Part shown: one piece after another, positions 16,613-29,114 of the stretch
Layout: every line of letters begins with the position of its first letter
How positions within the stretch are numbered: position 1 is the stretch's first letter
Origin: Brachyhypopomus gauderio
Taxonomy: Eukaryota > Chordata > Actinopteri > Gymnotiformes > Hypopomidae
Length of the DNA stretch: 64,000 nt
NCBI RefSeq assembly: GCF_052324685.1
Contig: NC_135220.1
Span: 9,142,820-9,206,819, forward strand
Reading direction: 5' to 3'
The notes under the pieces: generated by a model
Database searches by the model: none
The model's input: the letters and a program-made list of their open reading frames with translations, nothing else
What the model was told of the DNA's origin: nothing
Translations under genes and position numbers: made by a program

Positions 16613-19082
16613 TGTAAGGCAAGTGAGGAATCATGATACAAGCAGCGATGTTGCCAAACGTGTTGTGGAGGAGAGGACTCCCCAAGAAACACTCACTGGC
16701 CTTTTCAGCTCTTTCCTTCATTTCATGAAAGCGTTCCTTGACTGCTGGCTAAATTGAACAGCTTGTTGCATGTTTTAATTCTCGTGCTAATGCAACCCAA
16801 TCTCTTATTGCAGACAGCACACGACCACACAAACAAGTCAATCAACCACACACCAAGAATCGCAGGATGTGATTTAAGCCTTTAAGTGATTTAGGCCTTT
16901 GGGCTAGGGGTATCTGTTAACACAGCACTTAAATCATGATATATATTATTATATTATATACCACAGTGCCCTTAGACCTGTGTACTTTCATGCCTTGCGA
17001 TCTTGGTTCCTAGTAATAAGTCTATTATAGACACTGCACTGTCTCAATATGTCTTCACAGTAACTTCATTTTGTATGTCGTGTGGGTTAATTAGCTATGG
17101 ATTTCTGAGGGTGTCCATAATTACTTAATTACACATAATTACTTTAGGCTACTGCTGAGGTCGAATTATGGGAACGCCAGAGGCTAAAAGAATAGACCTT
17201 AGCAAAATAAACTCAAATCCTGGTAATGTAGGCAGATACACATCATCATATGCAAAAAAGAGAAAAATTACCACTTTACACTTTACAGCTTTCAGCACAT
17301 TCGAATTTGAATTTCTTTATCGCCGTTGTATTATGTATAACGAGAGTTGGGTATATTACACTGTTGCACAAAATGAATTTCACTCATTTCTAAGCATAGA
17401 TTTGAATTCTGGTCAAATCTGCCCTGGCTCCATCTGCTATGTGTCCCATGCTACATACACTATGTAAGCTTACCAGCTTCTCTATATGGAAAGGCGGAAA
17501 AATCCCCTTACTAGCCAGTAAAATGACTGGGTCAGCAGCACATCCTTACACCCGCACTCTAGCGCCCCCTACTGGGGTGCTAAGATACAATGACCCCCTG
17601 TGAATTTCACATTTGCCTGTAGCTCAGCTCATACAATTGAATAAATGGACAACTTTTTAAAATGTCCCAGTCAGCCAGATGTGTGCATTCATCATTTGAA
17701 AACTGGTATACTCATATTTTCTTTTTGAGGTACTTAAACTTCCGGAGTGTTTAAGAGTGGGACACTTTTTCAGCCCGGGAGTTTCATGCCCAAATCCGGC
17801 CCAAAATTATTTTTCCCTCCCAATCGGCCCAAACTAGATACTGACATGAGCCGGCCCATCGGGAATCCTCCCGAATTTCCCGATTAGCCACTTTGGCTCT
17901 GTCTGTGTCTATGAATGTAATCAGATGTAATCAGTGTATCTGATGTCCACATATGCAGGGAGCTCCAAAAATAAGAAAACCCATATAAAATGAAAGGAGT
18001 GTTGAGGCTGATCTCTCTCTCCTGTCAATCACCAGTAACTCCACCAGGAGTGTTGAGGCTGACCTCTCTCTTTTCTCTTTCAGTCAGATACTCCCCGGCT
18101 GTCAATCACCAGTAACTCCTCCAATCACTCCCTAGAGGGTTGGGGCCCCTGAATGGTTGGGGACCATGGGGCTCCGGTCTGAAAATCTCCTGCTGAGGAG
18201 GGAGATCCTCCCTCCTGCCCGGGGTGACCAGGAGGCCCTTGGGGCTGCTCCCTAGCCCGCGTCGGGGGTGCTCTGGGCCTCGGTCACTGGGGCTCCTGTG
18301 TTGGGTGGAGGAGTCCACCTTGCGATGAGAGGCCCCAGGAGGGGTTGGCTCCCCAGGAGGCTGGGGTGACCCCTAGCAGAAGGCAGGGGTCAGCTTTAGG
18401 AGGAGGTAGGTCCAGGAGGTGAAGTAGCCACGCCTTGGAGAGGTAGCCTGCACACACACACATACACGAGGGACAAGAAAGGAGCCGTAGTCCCTCGTCC
18501 TCACACCTGTGGGGCTCACCGGCTGAAGGCCGGTTAGGGCGTGAGGGCCCTGTGACCGACTGGGGCGTGGTTTTGTGTTGTTAACGGCCCGGTCGGTCCA
18601 GGGTCCCGCTCGGGGAGGTGAGCTGAGTAATGTTGTGTGTTTTATGTTTCAGCTCCCGGACTGCAGGAGGTGTGTCCCTGCCTGTCCCTGCCTTCCTGCC
18701 TGTGGTAGTGTAGCCTTGTGGGCTTAGGCGATTGTATTAAGGAAGACTGGAGGCGGTCAATTATAATCAAAAGTCGCTACTTTATTTTCAGCTCTCTCAA
18801 GTTTCCAACAGGTGCGGCATACGCTCTTCTGGAAAACAAATATCTCCACATCAATTAATTTAGTAAGTCATCATCAGTCTATACATCTACAGATCCGATG
18901 TCTTGACAAGGTAATCTCTAATCAGGTACGTATTCCCCTCTCACCTAGTAGGCTGATGTAATACCAGGTAGGTTGGTGATGATGCCGTACCGGTCTCAGC
19001 ATCACACTGCCCCTTCATGTTTTGTGTGCAGCCGCTGTGTGCCACACACCCAGTGGAGGGGAGTGCGGATTGGTGGGGGGGT
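16613..19082. other. Unassigned sequence, partly repetitive
   Basis: 18007-18120 holds a duplicated block (AGTGTTGAGGCTGA, then CTGTCAATCACCAGTAACTCC, each twice). 18120-18700 is unusually G-rich without an evident gene. 17740-17890 has CCGGCCC/CCCGGGA-rich segments that look like an old interspersed repeat. Confidence 0.5.
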
Positions 19083-19384
19083 CTGTCACGGTGAGGCGGC
19101 CCCCTACCGGTCGCCTCCTTCCACAGCGGCTGTTGTTGTTGTTGTTGTTTTGTGACGTCGTGTGCGTCCCTCAGGTGGGCGGAGCCCGTGATCCGTCTCA
19201 CCTGAGGGTCGTTTGTTTGCCTATATATGTCTTGTCTTTGTACCAGTTGACCGCTGGTCATTATATCCTTAATTTGGAGATATTGCACGGGTTTTTGGTT
19301 TGCACACTTTCTATTAAACCATCCTTTTTACCGCAGACTTGGCGTGATCACTTCCTTTTTAGTTGCTCACCCCGCCCGTCACAA
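19083..19384 (+). mobile_element. LTR-like repeat, possibly a solo LTR
   Basis: The segment starts TGTCACGGTGAGGCGG and ends CCCGCCCGTCACA, so it has TG...CA ends and short inverted termini (TGT...ACA). A TATA-like CTATATATG at about 19221 and an ATTAAA signal at about 19313 lie in LTR order. No matching target duplication and no second LTR or internal coding region was found, so a solo LTR of a Gypsy-type element is an inference. Confidence 0.45.
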
Positions 19385-19438
19385 TAAATAATAATTTTGT
19401 CTTTAAGATGAGACACCATATACCGTACATCTATATCT

Positions 19439-19441
<3 letters not shown>

Positions 19442-19498
<57 letters not shown>
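19442..19498. repeat. (TA)n microsatellite
   Basis: About 28 TA units immediately left of a MITE-like palindrome. Confidence 0.97.
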
Positions 19499-19500
<2 letters not shown>

Positions 19501-19501
19501 T

Positions 19502-19669
19502 GCTGTCAATTCCAGGTGCCTCGATTAAAAGTCCTCACCAGGATTTTGCTCAGGCTTCCTGGATTGTGTTGATTCCACTAATTTTACCTGGATTGCTAAT
19601 TAGAAAATCCAGCAAGCTTGAGCAAAATCCTGGTTAGGACTTTTAATCGCGGCACGTGGAATTGACAGC
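19502..19669. mobile_element. 168-bp MITE with inverted ends of about 55 bp
   Basis: The two ends, starting GCTGTCAATTCCAGGTGCC and its reverse complement with a few mismatches, pair over about 55 bp, leaving a spacer of about 57 bp. It is flanked by TA-repeat on both sides, so the target duplication cannot be read. The superfamily is not certain. Confidence 0.8.
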
Positions 19670-19700
19670 AGTAATATATATATATAATATATATATATAT

Positions 19701-20388
19701 CAGTAGCGAACCGTGACCTATAAACCTGGGCCCGCTACACCCCCCCCCCCCCCCCCAAATTTTTTTTTTTCCTCTCCTAATAAACTGCACTAAATAATAA
19801 AGAAAAAACCGAGACGACAGTATAGCTTTAGAAACGCATGTAGTGCGTTCAAATAACATTTGTACTAGATAACTTGTTAAGCAAAATAAGTTTCCAAACA
19901 AAATAAGGTTTCACAGCCCCGTGGTTCTCGCAAGCGGAATATGTAAATGAGGACGTCAAAGGGCCGAATCGAAACTAGCTAGCGGCGGTAGGCTAACGAC
20001 AGCTAGCGTCACCACAGCGGGCGGAAATTATCATACAGTTAAGCCCGCCCACTAAGAGGGAAGATATGATTGGTCAATTTTACTGTCATTTGAAACTGGT
20101 ATTGCGCTGAATTATAACTGCCAGGCCCTCTGTAAACGAACAGCGGGCATCACAGTCCTGATAGGGGGAGACACAGGCTCACAGGCTTCCACTTAACACC
20201 TCACCTTCCAACACAGATTGAATAGACACGGTTGAATATTTTATTTGCTTATATTTTTTGTAATTGTTTAGATGTCGATTGTAATACTGTAAGTAGATAA
20301 AATAAAATTGGATAATTATATATATAATGTTTTAAGAATATTTTAGGCCCTCTGAGAGGGCGTAGAGGGCCCTGACGGTTCCCCACTG
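19701..20388. mobile_element. hAT-like non-autonomous element
   Basis: The left end CAGTAGCGAACCGTGACC and the reverse complement of the right end, CAGTGGGGAACCGTCAGG, form imperfect inverted ends of hAT type (CAGNG). Both sides are TA repeat, so an 8-bp duplication is not testable by eye. The interior contains C- and T-homopolymers (19739-19771) and no transposase frame. Confidence 0.6.
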
Positions 20389-20516
20389 ATATATATATAT
20401 ATATATATCTCACCCATGCAGCCTCACTGCACCTGGTTATACCCACCCTACGTAAGCCCAGGAACATCCACCTCATGCTCTACACTGATCTTCTCCTGCC
20501 TTGATGTTTTCTACAT

Positions 20517-20916
<400 letters not shown>

Positions 20917-22600
20917 GTCTATGGACGTCCAGCCCACTGGTTTACTTGTTTAACATTTCCTGTCTGACCTTGGTTCACTCATCTGTTTTGGTCGTTAAAA
21001 TAATCTTTATTCAGTCTCACTCACACTTCAGTCCTTTGCTGACAATGTCACAGGTTGGTTGTCTGTCAGTGTTTTGGCCTGTTTTGCTATTTTGTCCTGC
21101 AATCGTGAATGCACCCAGGTCGGCCTTCTCTGCATGTGCTTGGCCTCTTCTGCCTGTCAGTGGTTGCTAAGCCCCTGCACTCATAGGCACGCTGTAGCAC
21201 CTGTGTGCCCCCTTTGCATTAGACAAGAGATAACATACCATATAATCTAGTCAACAGGCCGGAGAAGTCTGTGTCAAAAGTTTAGCCTGAGAAGGGCTGT
21301 GGAGAGAGACCCAGACAAGCAGGTGTGGGGTGTGAAGAGAGATACAGGGGCAGGGGTGTGAGGAATGAATGTACTGTCAGCACAGGAAACTTTAGCCCCC
21401 CCTGCCCAAAGGTCACCTTATGAGCATAATCTTTATAATCAAACACCTATTGTGCATGATACCCGTCCAACTGCAATAGCTTTCCATTTCCACCACAAGG
21501 GGAAATTAATAGAATAACGTGTGAAAGGCTACACGGAAAAAGGTTTTTTTAAAGGTCAATTTTTTTGAAGATTGTAGGTTGATTAATTACCATACTCGGT
21601 CCAGTGGAATAAACATGTGTCTTGTATGCTGCTTTGTTGCACGTGTTCTTGTCCCGAGGCAGCAGCACGCACGCGCTGGGACGCACTGTGCACGTGTTTA
21701 CACTGCCTGCATTTGTTTAGTGCACACTGTTGCTATAGGTTGAACTTCCTTCCTGTGTCTGTTCCTCTGCGGATGGAGATCAGGGATGTGTCCGAGAAGC
21801 ACCTCCCCCCTCCCGCCCTGTTATCTGAAACCGACCTGCCAATCTCACGTCCCCGCCCCCCTCTCTCTGCAGACCCCGCCCCCAGCCACAGACCCAGCCC
21901 CACTCATGGAAACATGGAGGCGCTTCAGGAACAATAATTCAGTGTTTTCCCGCCTGAAAGTTCGTGCTGGGGGGCGAGGGTGGACGTGGGGAGGGTGGAC
22001 GTGTCTTTCATAGCCGCATATAGGCTTCGTGGGGGAGAGAATGATGGAGGAGTAAAAGACTGTTACCTAACATAATTAAATGATTTATGTAGGCTACTTG
22101 ACATTGTGTGTGTGACTGTAAAAGATCATGTGTGTGTTGGATCCTCGTGATTACATTTATATCCTACCGTGTAATTCCTGTTTGTACATTGCAAAGTTTC
22201 ACCGAAGTAGTAGCAAGTGTTGTAACCACGTAATACGGGTAAATATGTGTAGCTCATAACTTGATATTAGGTTTTACGTGCGCTTATTTTTAATTCTGAC
22301 ATTTCAAACCGATGTTTCTTATTTCCGTCTGTTATCTGTCAAATTCAACCATCGTATGAGGCGAATGCCGTCGACACTTTTAACTTTTTAACGCAAACTG
22401 ATGTTTGTCCCATTACACGACGGGGAACCGGGGAACACACGGACCCATAAAGCGGTTAAAACGGGATTATAGTGTTTGGTGTGACATTATTTTATCCGCA
22501 TGCGTTTGTAAGTCCGCCTGCGTTGGGCAGCGATCACAGCCCCGATAAACACAAGCGCTTCCCTGCCGGATTATGCAGCCCACCCAAGGCTTCTAAACAC
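20917..22600. other. Unassigned sequence with CpG-rich patches
   Basis: No exon with recognisable similarity was found. CpG increases from about 21640 and especially after 22370, leading into the hmgn1 promoter zone. Confidence 0.5.
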
Positions 22601-22667
22601 AGGCTAGATCTTTAAAATAAAACCGAGAAAGGGAAACGGCGCCATCGGGATGTACCAACACATGCCC

Positions 22668-22960
22668 TCACCTGTAACCACACACTAACATGACTACATG
22701 CAGAACACGGCGATGTGGTCCTGCGTGTGAGCACTGACCCCCCCAACACTCGCCATCTTGATCTCCGAGCAGCTCGGAAGGTCTCCTGCAAATGTGCATG
22801 ACCTCCGTGGTCCACCTCCTGCTCCATCATACACACACCAACACACTTTAACACGGAGAACCGCGCAGAGCTTCTAGTTCTGCAGCGCTTGGACACCAGG
22901 GTTGTTTGGACCAGGGCTGTTTAGAGAAGGCTGACATGTCGAAGGGTATAGTCGAGCTCA
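22668..22960 (-). other. Candidate divergent first exon opposite hmgn1
   Basis: On the minus strand a CpG-rich stretch containing AAGATGGCG ends in a strong donor (TTACAG then GTGAGG at 22672-22667). The frame opening at 22896 stays open through the donor. The peptide is not recognised. It lies head-to-head with hmgn1 about 250 bp away, so a divergent transcript, perhaps non-coding, is plausible. Confidence 0.35.
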
Positions 22961-23019
22961 AACGAGCCCATCTGGGTTTTTACACTGGGACTCGAGTCAT
23001 TGCTGAAACAAATAAGACA

Positions 23020-23200
23020 CACTGATTGGCACCCAGAGGCGCCCACACAGGTATCTTGCTATGATTTGAAAATGTGTTGTCGCCTGCACAAGCCAATGGC
23101 GGGGAGCTGGAGGCGGAGGGGCTGGCTGCTATAATAAGGTGAATAGGGAAGAAGGAGGGGACCTGGTCCGGTTTGAGCTAGTTTTTGTTTCGATGGAACA
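23020..23200 (+). promoter_or_regulatory. hmgn1 core promoter
   Basis: There is an inverted CCAAT box (GATTGG, 23024), a direct CCAAT box (GCCAATGG, about 23092) and a TATA-like CTATAATAAGG (about 23129). They are followed by the presumed start at about 23160 and a 5' UTR reaching the ATG at 23347. Confidence 0.6.
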
Positions 23201-23346
23201 TTAACGTCTTCCTACACTGTTGGGACATACTGTGTGAATCTTTTAGCGAGCTAAGCACAGTTATTATTTAACTGCTTTACTCGTCTTTATATTATTTTCT
23301 GTTTACCCTGTATCTCTTTGTTTAAAAAAAAGCGCAAAAGACAGCC

Positions 23347-23970
23347 ATGCCCAAAAGGAGCAAAGTAAGTGGTTACTTCAATTACCGACCAGTCGTCTTT
23401 AAACAGCAGTTTGCAGCAGGGTAGACCCCGCAGGAGTTGCATTCGTGCAGTGTGCTTGCACGGTGGTGTGTTGTGCACATCGGTGTGTTTTGCACGGTGG
23501 TGTGTTTTGCACTCGAAGGTCGGTGTGTAAATGTAGTGATCAGTGTTTTGATTTGAGCTGTGGCGGCTTTAGTGTGCGGGGGCTGAGATTTCCCTCACTG
23601 TGTATCTGGAGATCGTGTTTGCATTCCAGTTTTACCAAAGCTAAGAGGACGGTGATTTTCCCCAATATTTTAGTAATTGTTTACAAATGTATGAATTACA
23701 GATCCAGACAAAGGAGTATAACTAGGCGTACTTTAATGTTTCTTTCGTCTATCCTCTATGTGATTCAACATTTTTGATAACGTAAATTCTTTTTTTTTCG
23801 TAGTAAAATTGATTTGTACTTTATCATTTTCCTTCAAACATCTATCGTGTATCATGTTCCTGATGTGCGTGTAAAACGTTGAAGTGAATGTACGAGCGCC
23901 GTGCTGGTGTCATGGCTGCCCGGGTACTCGCTCCTCTAACACCGGAGTGTGGAGGGAAACGTCCGTGTGT

Positions 23971-24003
<33 letters not shown>

Positions 24004-25139
24004 GAGGCAGCGGACTGGTGTAAATATCAAACACGCCAGTCTCTTTATTGACGTCGTGAATGCGTCGCCACAGCATTTGTTCGTGCGAGTCTGAGGTGAA
24101 GCAATGGCGATCCTCCTCCACCATGGCTGGTGTTTCCGAGTCTCCGGCTGTTCTCCTGACGTGAAGTGCTTCATTAGAGGAGGTGGCGGCAATGCACAAC
24201 TCATATGATACCGCGCAGGCCGCTTTCTTTAGGCCAAGTCTTTCTGTAGCGCCTAAATGAGTGTGAGGGCACCGCACGCCCTCTACCGGTGTGTACAAGC
24301 ACTACCCAATACGAGTAATGGCGCGCTGCAAGATCAACATAGGACAAACCCACTTTTTTTCATTTTTTTAGTAATAGATGCAAAATATTTTACATCACAG
24401 GGCGTCACATGGACGTCAAGATGATGTAGAAAAGTTCTTATTCTCTATTTTTACATTTACACTCATTTACTTTGCAGGCGAACAATGATAGTACTGAAGT
24501 CAGTGAGGTAAGCTGCCTCTTACGTGTATAATTACTGAGTTAATAATGTTTATGTTAAACAATAAGTTAAAATTTATGGTGGCAGAAGTAACATTTGTGT
24601 TACATTTTTCCTCTATTGTTTTTTTTCAGCCTAAACGGAGATCAGCAAGATTGGTAAATGTAAGCAGAAATCGCATGTAACAAAAATATTCAAAATGAGC
24701 AACCAATTTAATTAGCAAAATACAGTATTGATTCTATTGTGTTTTTTCCCCAACCCTGGTGTTTAGAAACCAGCTCCTCCAAAGGCAGAGCCCAAGCCAA
24801 AGGTAAGAGGTCCATCCTTCCTGCTCCACTCCTGTGGACGTACGTGCTACATTGAAATACTTTCTAAATGTATGTTGTGTGTAGAAGGCACCTGCCAAAC
24901 CCAAGAAAGCCAAGGAGCCAGAAAAGGCAAAAGATGAGCAGAAGAAGGAAGATGTCCCTGCTGAAAATGGCGAGACCAAACCCGAGGACGAGGTCCGGTC
25001 AAACCCCACCGGCTTTTAGGAAACACTGGGCTTTATGAAAGCAGTTGTGTTTAAGAAAAATTGTTATAAATAGTTAATCATTGTTTTCCAGGCACCAGAA
25101 ACAGAAGCTTCGGACGAGAAAGATGATGCAGCGGAATAG
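23347..25139 (+). CDS. hmgn1: High mobility group nucleosome-binding protein 1-like (HMGN1)
   Basis: A small nuclear protein that binds nucleosome cores and loosens linker-histone compaction. Six exons give 89 residues: 23347-23364 (MPKRSK), 24478-24507, 24630-24659 (nucleosome-binding core PKRRSARLVN), 24767-24802 (KPAPPKAEPKPK), 24885-24992 and 25092-25139. All junctions are phase 0, the usual HMGN layout, including the 30-nt exon holding RRSARL. The acidic C-terminal region with PAENGETKPEDE and EASDEKDD resembles HMGN1 more than HMGN2 or HMGN3. The exon 5 donor (GAG then GTCCGG) is weak. The neighbouring igsf5-like gene agrees with the human 21q22 neighbourhood of HMGN1. Confidence 0.93.
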
Positions 25140-25146
25140 CACCAGC

Positions 25147-25215
25147 CCGGGTCCATCTCTGATCAGCTGTCCGGGTCATCTCTGATCAGCTGTCCGGGTC
25201 ATCTCTGGATCAGCA
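25147..25215. repeat. 26-bp tandem duplication in the hmgn1 3' UTR
   Basis: CATCTCTGATCAGCTGTCCGGGT appears twice in full and once in part, directly after the stop codon. Confidence 0.85.
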
Positions 25216-25746
25216 CTCCCTGTACCTCTTTTCTTGTACAATTCAGGGGAATATTTTTATCTACTATTTTCTAAAGGCAGGTTTTTTAGTAGTTTGATTG
25301 TAGAGACACATTTTTTATGAAAGAAAAGATGAATTTTGAGAGGGATTTCATCGCATCCCACATTTTTACATCTCCAGAACAATAATCGTCATTGAAAATG
25401 TCAGGGGTGTTTGTTTTGTTGTTTTCTTTCAAAGCGGGAGGGACGGGGCAGGTTACCGCGCCACGCACATGCAACCATGGCGTTCACAAAGACAGCTGGG
25501 AAACGTTTCAGGCTTGCCCGAATGACTAACATTCCATTGGCTCTATGAGGGATTTTTTTCTGTGTGTGTGTGTGTGTTTGTGTGTGTATGCGCATGTGTA
25601 ACCTGTGTGTGCGATGCTGGGGAGGGAGGTGTGAATTACTCATTGTTTATTGTTTATAATGAGAATGATTACATGTAGAATGTTTGTAAGCTGTGTTCCA
25701 TATGTTAACTCTTGTACCAATGCAGTTTCCTCTAACAATTCTGCTT

Positions 25747-25752
25747 AATAAA
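25747..25752 (+). terminator. hmgn1 polyadenylation signal
   Basis: AATAAA lies about 600 bp after the stop codon. A second AATAAA occurs at about 26142 and could serve a longer transcript. Confidence 0.6.
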
Positions 25753-26199
25753 CCTTATATCTAGTCCTGGAGTTCTTCATGTAAGACCTGTGCATTGCGT
25801 GTACTGATTTAGTCTCTTCTGTGATAGCACCACAATAGATTTGTATAGCTGTGAAAAGGACTTTTTGACTTTATATGCAGTGTGTAATGGTACATTGTCA
25901 GGATGGTAAAATGGAACATTGTCCTTAGCAAAGCTAATACGTACTTAATTTTGAGTAAATCGTTATTGATACGCTAAGTCTGGTCCCTTCTCGGGGTAAT
26001 CAGATGATCAATCCTAAAATCTCTCAAACTGTACTGCACTCATACCAGCAGTAGCAATATTCCTGTGCAAGTACAAATGTACAGTTTCTTTTTGATCATT
26101 GTTAATAGATGTATCTGTGTATTGTTTGGTTAAAATAAGCCAATAAAATTGGTTGTGACACCTGTTTCTCATTCCATGAATAGGTGTGTGTGTGTGTGT

Positions 26200-28830
26200 G
26201 TATATATATATGGAGTGGAGATGTGAAATCGTACAGCAGGTATAACACAGTTACAATGTTATAGTGAATATTATTGTAACTAAACATCCAAAAGTTGAAT
26301 CAAAACAGGATTGTCTATATGATTAAGGGGCTATGCAAATGAACCCCTCTTTTCTTAAGACCAGGGTTCCCACAGGTCCTTGGTAGGAAGTCAAAGTTGG
26401 TAGGAAGTCAATACTTACAAAAGATTGCTATGAAAAAGATTGTCATAATGTTTAAAATTTCTCATCCTTTGTTGAAAAATATGATCTGATATGATAGTTA
26501 TTATAAAGATTTTAAGAAAGTCTGCAAAGTGATTCCTTTAGCATTAATTCAATTAATCAAAAATGTCATTTTATATTCAGAGTTGAATGAATGAGATTCT
26601 TTAAAGAAACATACTAATACAAATTATAAAACCACAATGGCTTGTCAAATGGCCCATATCTTCTAAAGTAAAAGGGACTCATTTCAAAATAATAAATAAG
26701 ATATATCCTGTAGCCGTGTTTCTTGAAAGAAGATTTAAACTTGATGTGGATTCATTGATACCATTTTACTTTGGATTTTACATTTTAAGTTCGGATTTCT
26801 CTGATGCCATAAATGTAGTTGTACTTTTAGCAAAATACCACATTCACTACAGTAAGTGAAGTGGTTTAAAGCCTTCTTTTCTCTTTATGATTGAATTAAT
26901 TAAGAATCATTAAGTAGATTAAAAAACTTGGAAAATGCAAGAATCATCTCACACCAGATTTCTCTAATCTAATCTCATTATATGGCTTTGCTCCTCTGTT
27001 TTATGTATGTACTGTATGTGTATATGCATATGTGTATTATTATTATTTGTCTACTGTCAACGTGCCAGCACAAGTTCATTTAAAATGATATTGATTCTAC
27101 AGGGCCTATGCCGACTTACTTTGCAAAAGTTTGGTCATTCTCCTGTAGAGAAATTTGTTTGTTTGTTCAGCACCGAAAGCTAGTGTTTCCTGTATGTAGT
27201 TAACGTATGTGTAGCCGCTTTACGTGAATGTCACCTTCTCACAGGTACACTGCTAAATTGCCAGACATGTTGTGTGTGAATTAAGTTTTCGTTTAATCAG
27301 TGCTTAACGTCATGCACAGAACATTTCAGGATGCATGGCTTGAAATGGCATTCGGTCTTTTGAATTTGCATTGAATTAACATTGTTTTTTGACAACATAT
27401 TCAGGGGTAACAGTAGGTAAATGGTGCCAGGTGCAGTCCTTGAATTTGAGGAAGTTGGTCCTGGAAAGTCATTGAAAGGTCCTTGAATTTGATGTTAACC
27501 GAGATGTGGGAACCCTGTAAGACTTAATCTCATTATTTTAGGAAATTCTGAGAACAGAAAAGGGCTGAGATCATTCAAGTCTGCCTGGGCAGGATGTAAC
27601 TGCAAACATGATAGTCTGTTAGGAAAACTTTGATTTATTTTTTATAGCATATTTCCAAGAATTGGTGTCTGATTCTTCTCTAAAATAGTTAACAGCTTTT
27701 GTTTCTACAGCTTTGTGAAGATTTATGTAAGTTTTTAGGGTGTGGGCATCCTTTGTATTATTTTGTTACATAACAGGTACCAGTGTCAAAAATGATTTTG
27801 TCCTCTATACATTATGAACATGTCCAACAGTTCAAACTTGCTTTTGCAAAAGGTCAATTGTTAATTTTTTAATTAAGTGATGCATCATAGTTGCTGAACC
27901 ACTGTAACATGCTATCAAATACATAAAAAAGCAGAGTGGAACATGGCACTCAAAAAATAAATGTGTATTTAGGAGAACACACACACTTCAGACAATTAGA
28001 AACAAACCTAGATAGATGTATAGATAAGGCAACATTCACTGCAGATAAACCTAGTGATTAAACATTGGATGAGGATAGAAAATAATCTTGCACATCCCTT
28101 TAAAAATTATTCCTAGATAAATCATGAGTTGTTTATGTGAGTTTGCAGTTTTCCAAAATATCTAACACTAGATATTTGCCTCATGTCTAGTGTCTAGCGT
28201 AACCATAGAACACACTGACACTGCATAATAATGGTGGTGAACTACTTCTGGAAACTTCTGAAATATATTAGGAAAAGAGAAATGGAGAAGCATTGAGTAG
28301 CGTGTGTTTGGATACCTTTCAGCCTTTGGAGTAAAAAATAAAAATTAGGCTAGTAGCTGTGAATGGGAAACTGATGGTTGTAGTTAGTCAAGTTGATTTC
28401 TTCATAGCAGCCTGACTCAACCCATCAGGTATCAAACCTTCATGAATTCAGTCAGGTAAGTTGTTGTACTAAAAGCACAACTGTAAATATAGTTGAACCC
28501 AAATTATTATTAGGCCTCTGTTATTATAGATTTAGGGTTTCGTTCAAAGTTGGTAGATCTGCTTTGTTTTTACAGAATAAAAGAAGGTGAACTACATTAA
28601 TGAACACTATTTGTGCGCATGCTCAGCTTGCATTTTAAGGAAAGTGCTGAAGTGAAACATGCGGCTTACTTTACTTTGTGTCTAACGGGGTTGCAAGATT
28701 TATTGCAAACAAAAATGGTAATGTAAACTACAGTGGTGTTGGAATTGTGAGGGAATATACTTAAATAGAAATTATTTTAAATTTCCTTTCACTGATAATT
28801 GCTTACAGGGTGACCGGTGCATCAGGTCGT
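26200..28830. other. AT-rich intergenic sequence
   Basis: No exon was recognised. At about 26363-26410 and 27405-27515, phrases such as GGAAGTCAAAGTTGG and TCCTTGAATTTG suggest the two ends of an old interspersed repeat of about 1.1 kb, but I could not define its limits. Confidence 0.45.
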
Positions 28831-29114
28831 AAATCTGGTTGGACGCGAAAGCGCAGACGAGGTAAAGAAACTAACCTGCTAGCTCGAGTGTGAGGAAGAA
28901 ATGTTGTGACTCTCCAAGGTTATAAGAGCATTAAACACACGATAGGACGGACACTTCATCACACAGCTTTATATGGGAAATTAATATGCGATTCTGACAC
29001 ACTTATAAAACTTTACCAGCTTTAAATAACCTTGAAAACATGAAGAATTAGCTAGCTAGCATGAGCACAACCTCTACCTGACCAGCAGGATAGGTGTGTG
29101 TGTGATGAGCTTTA

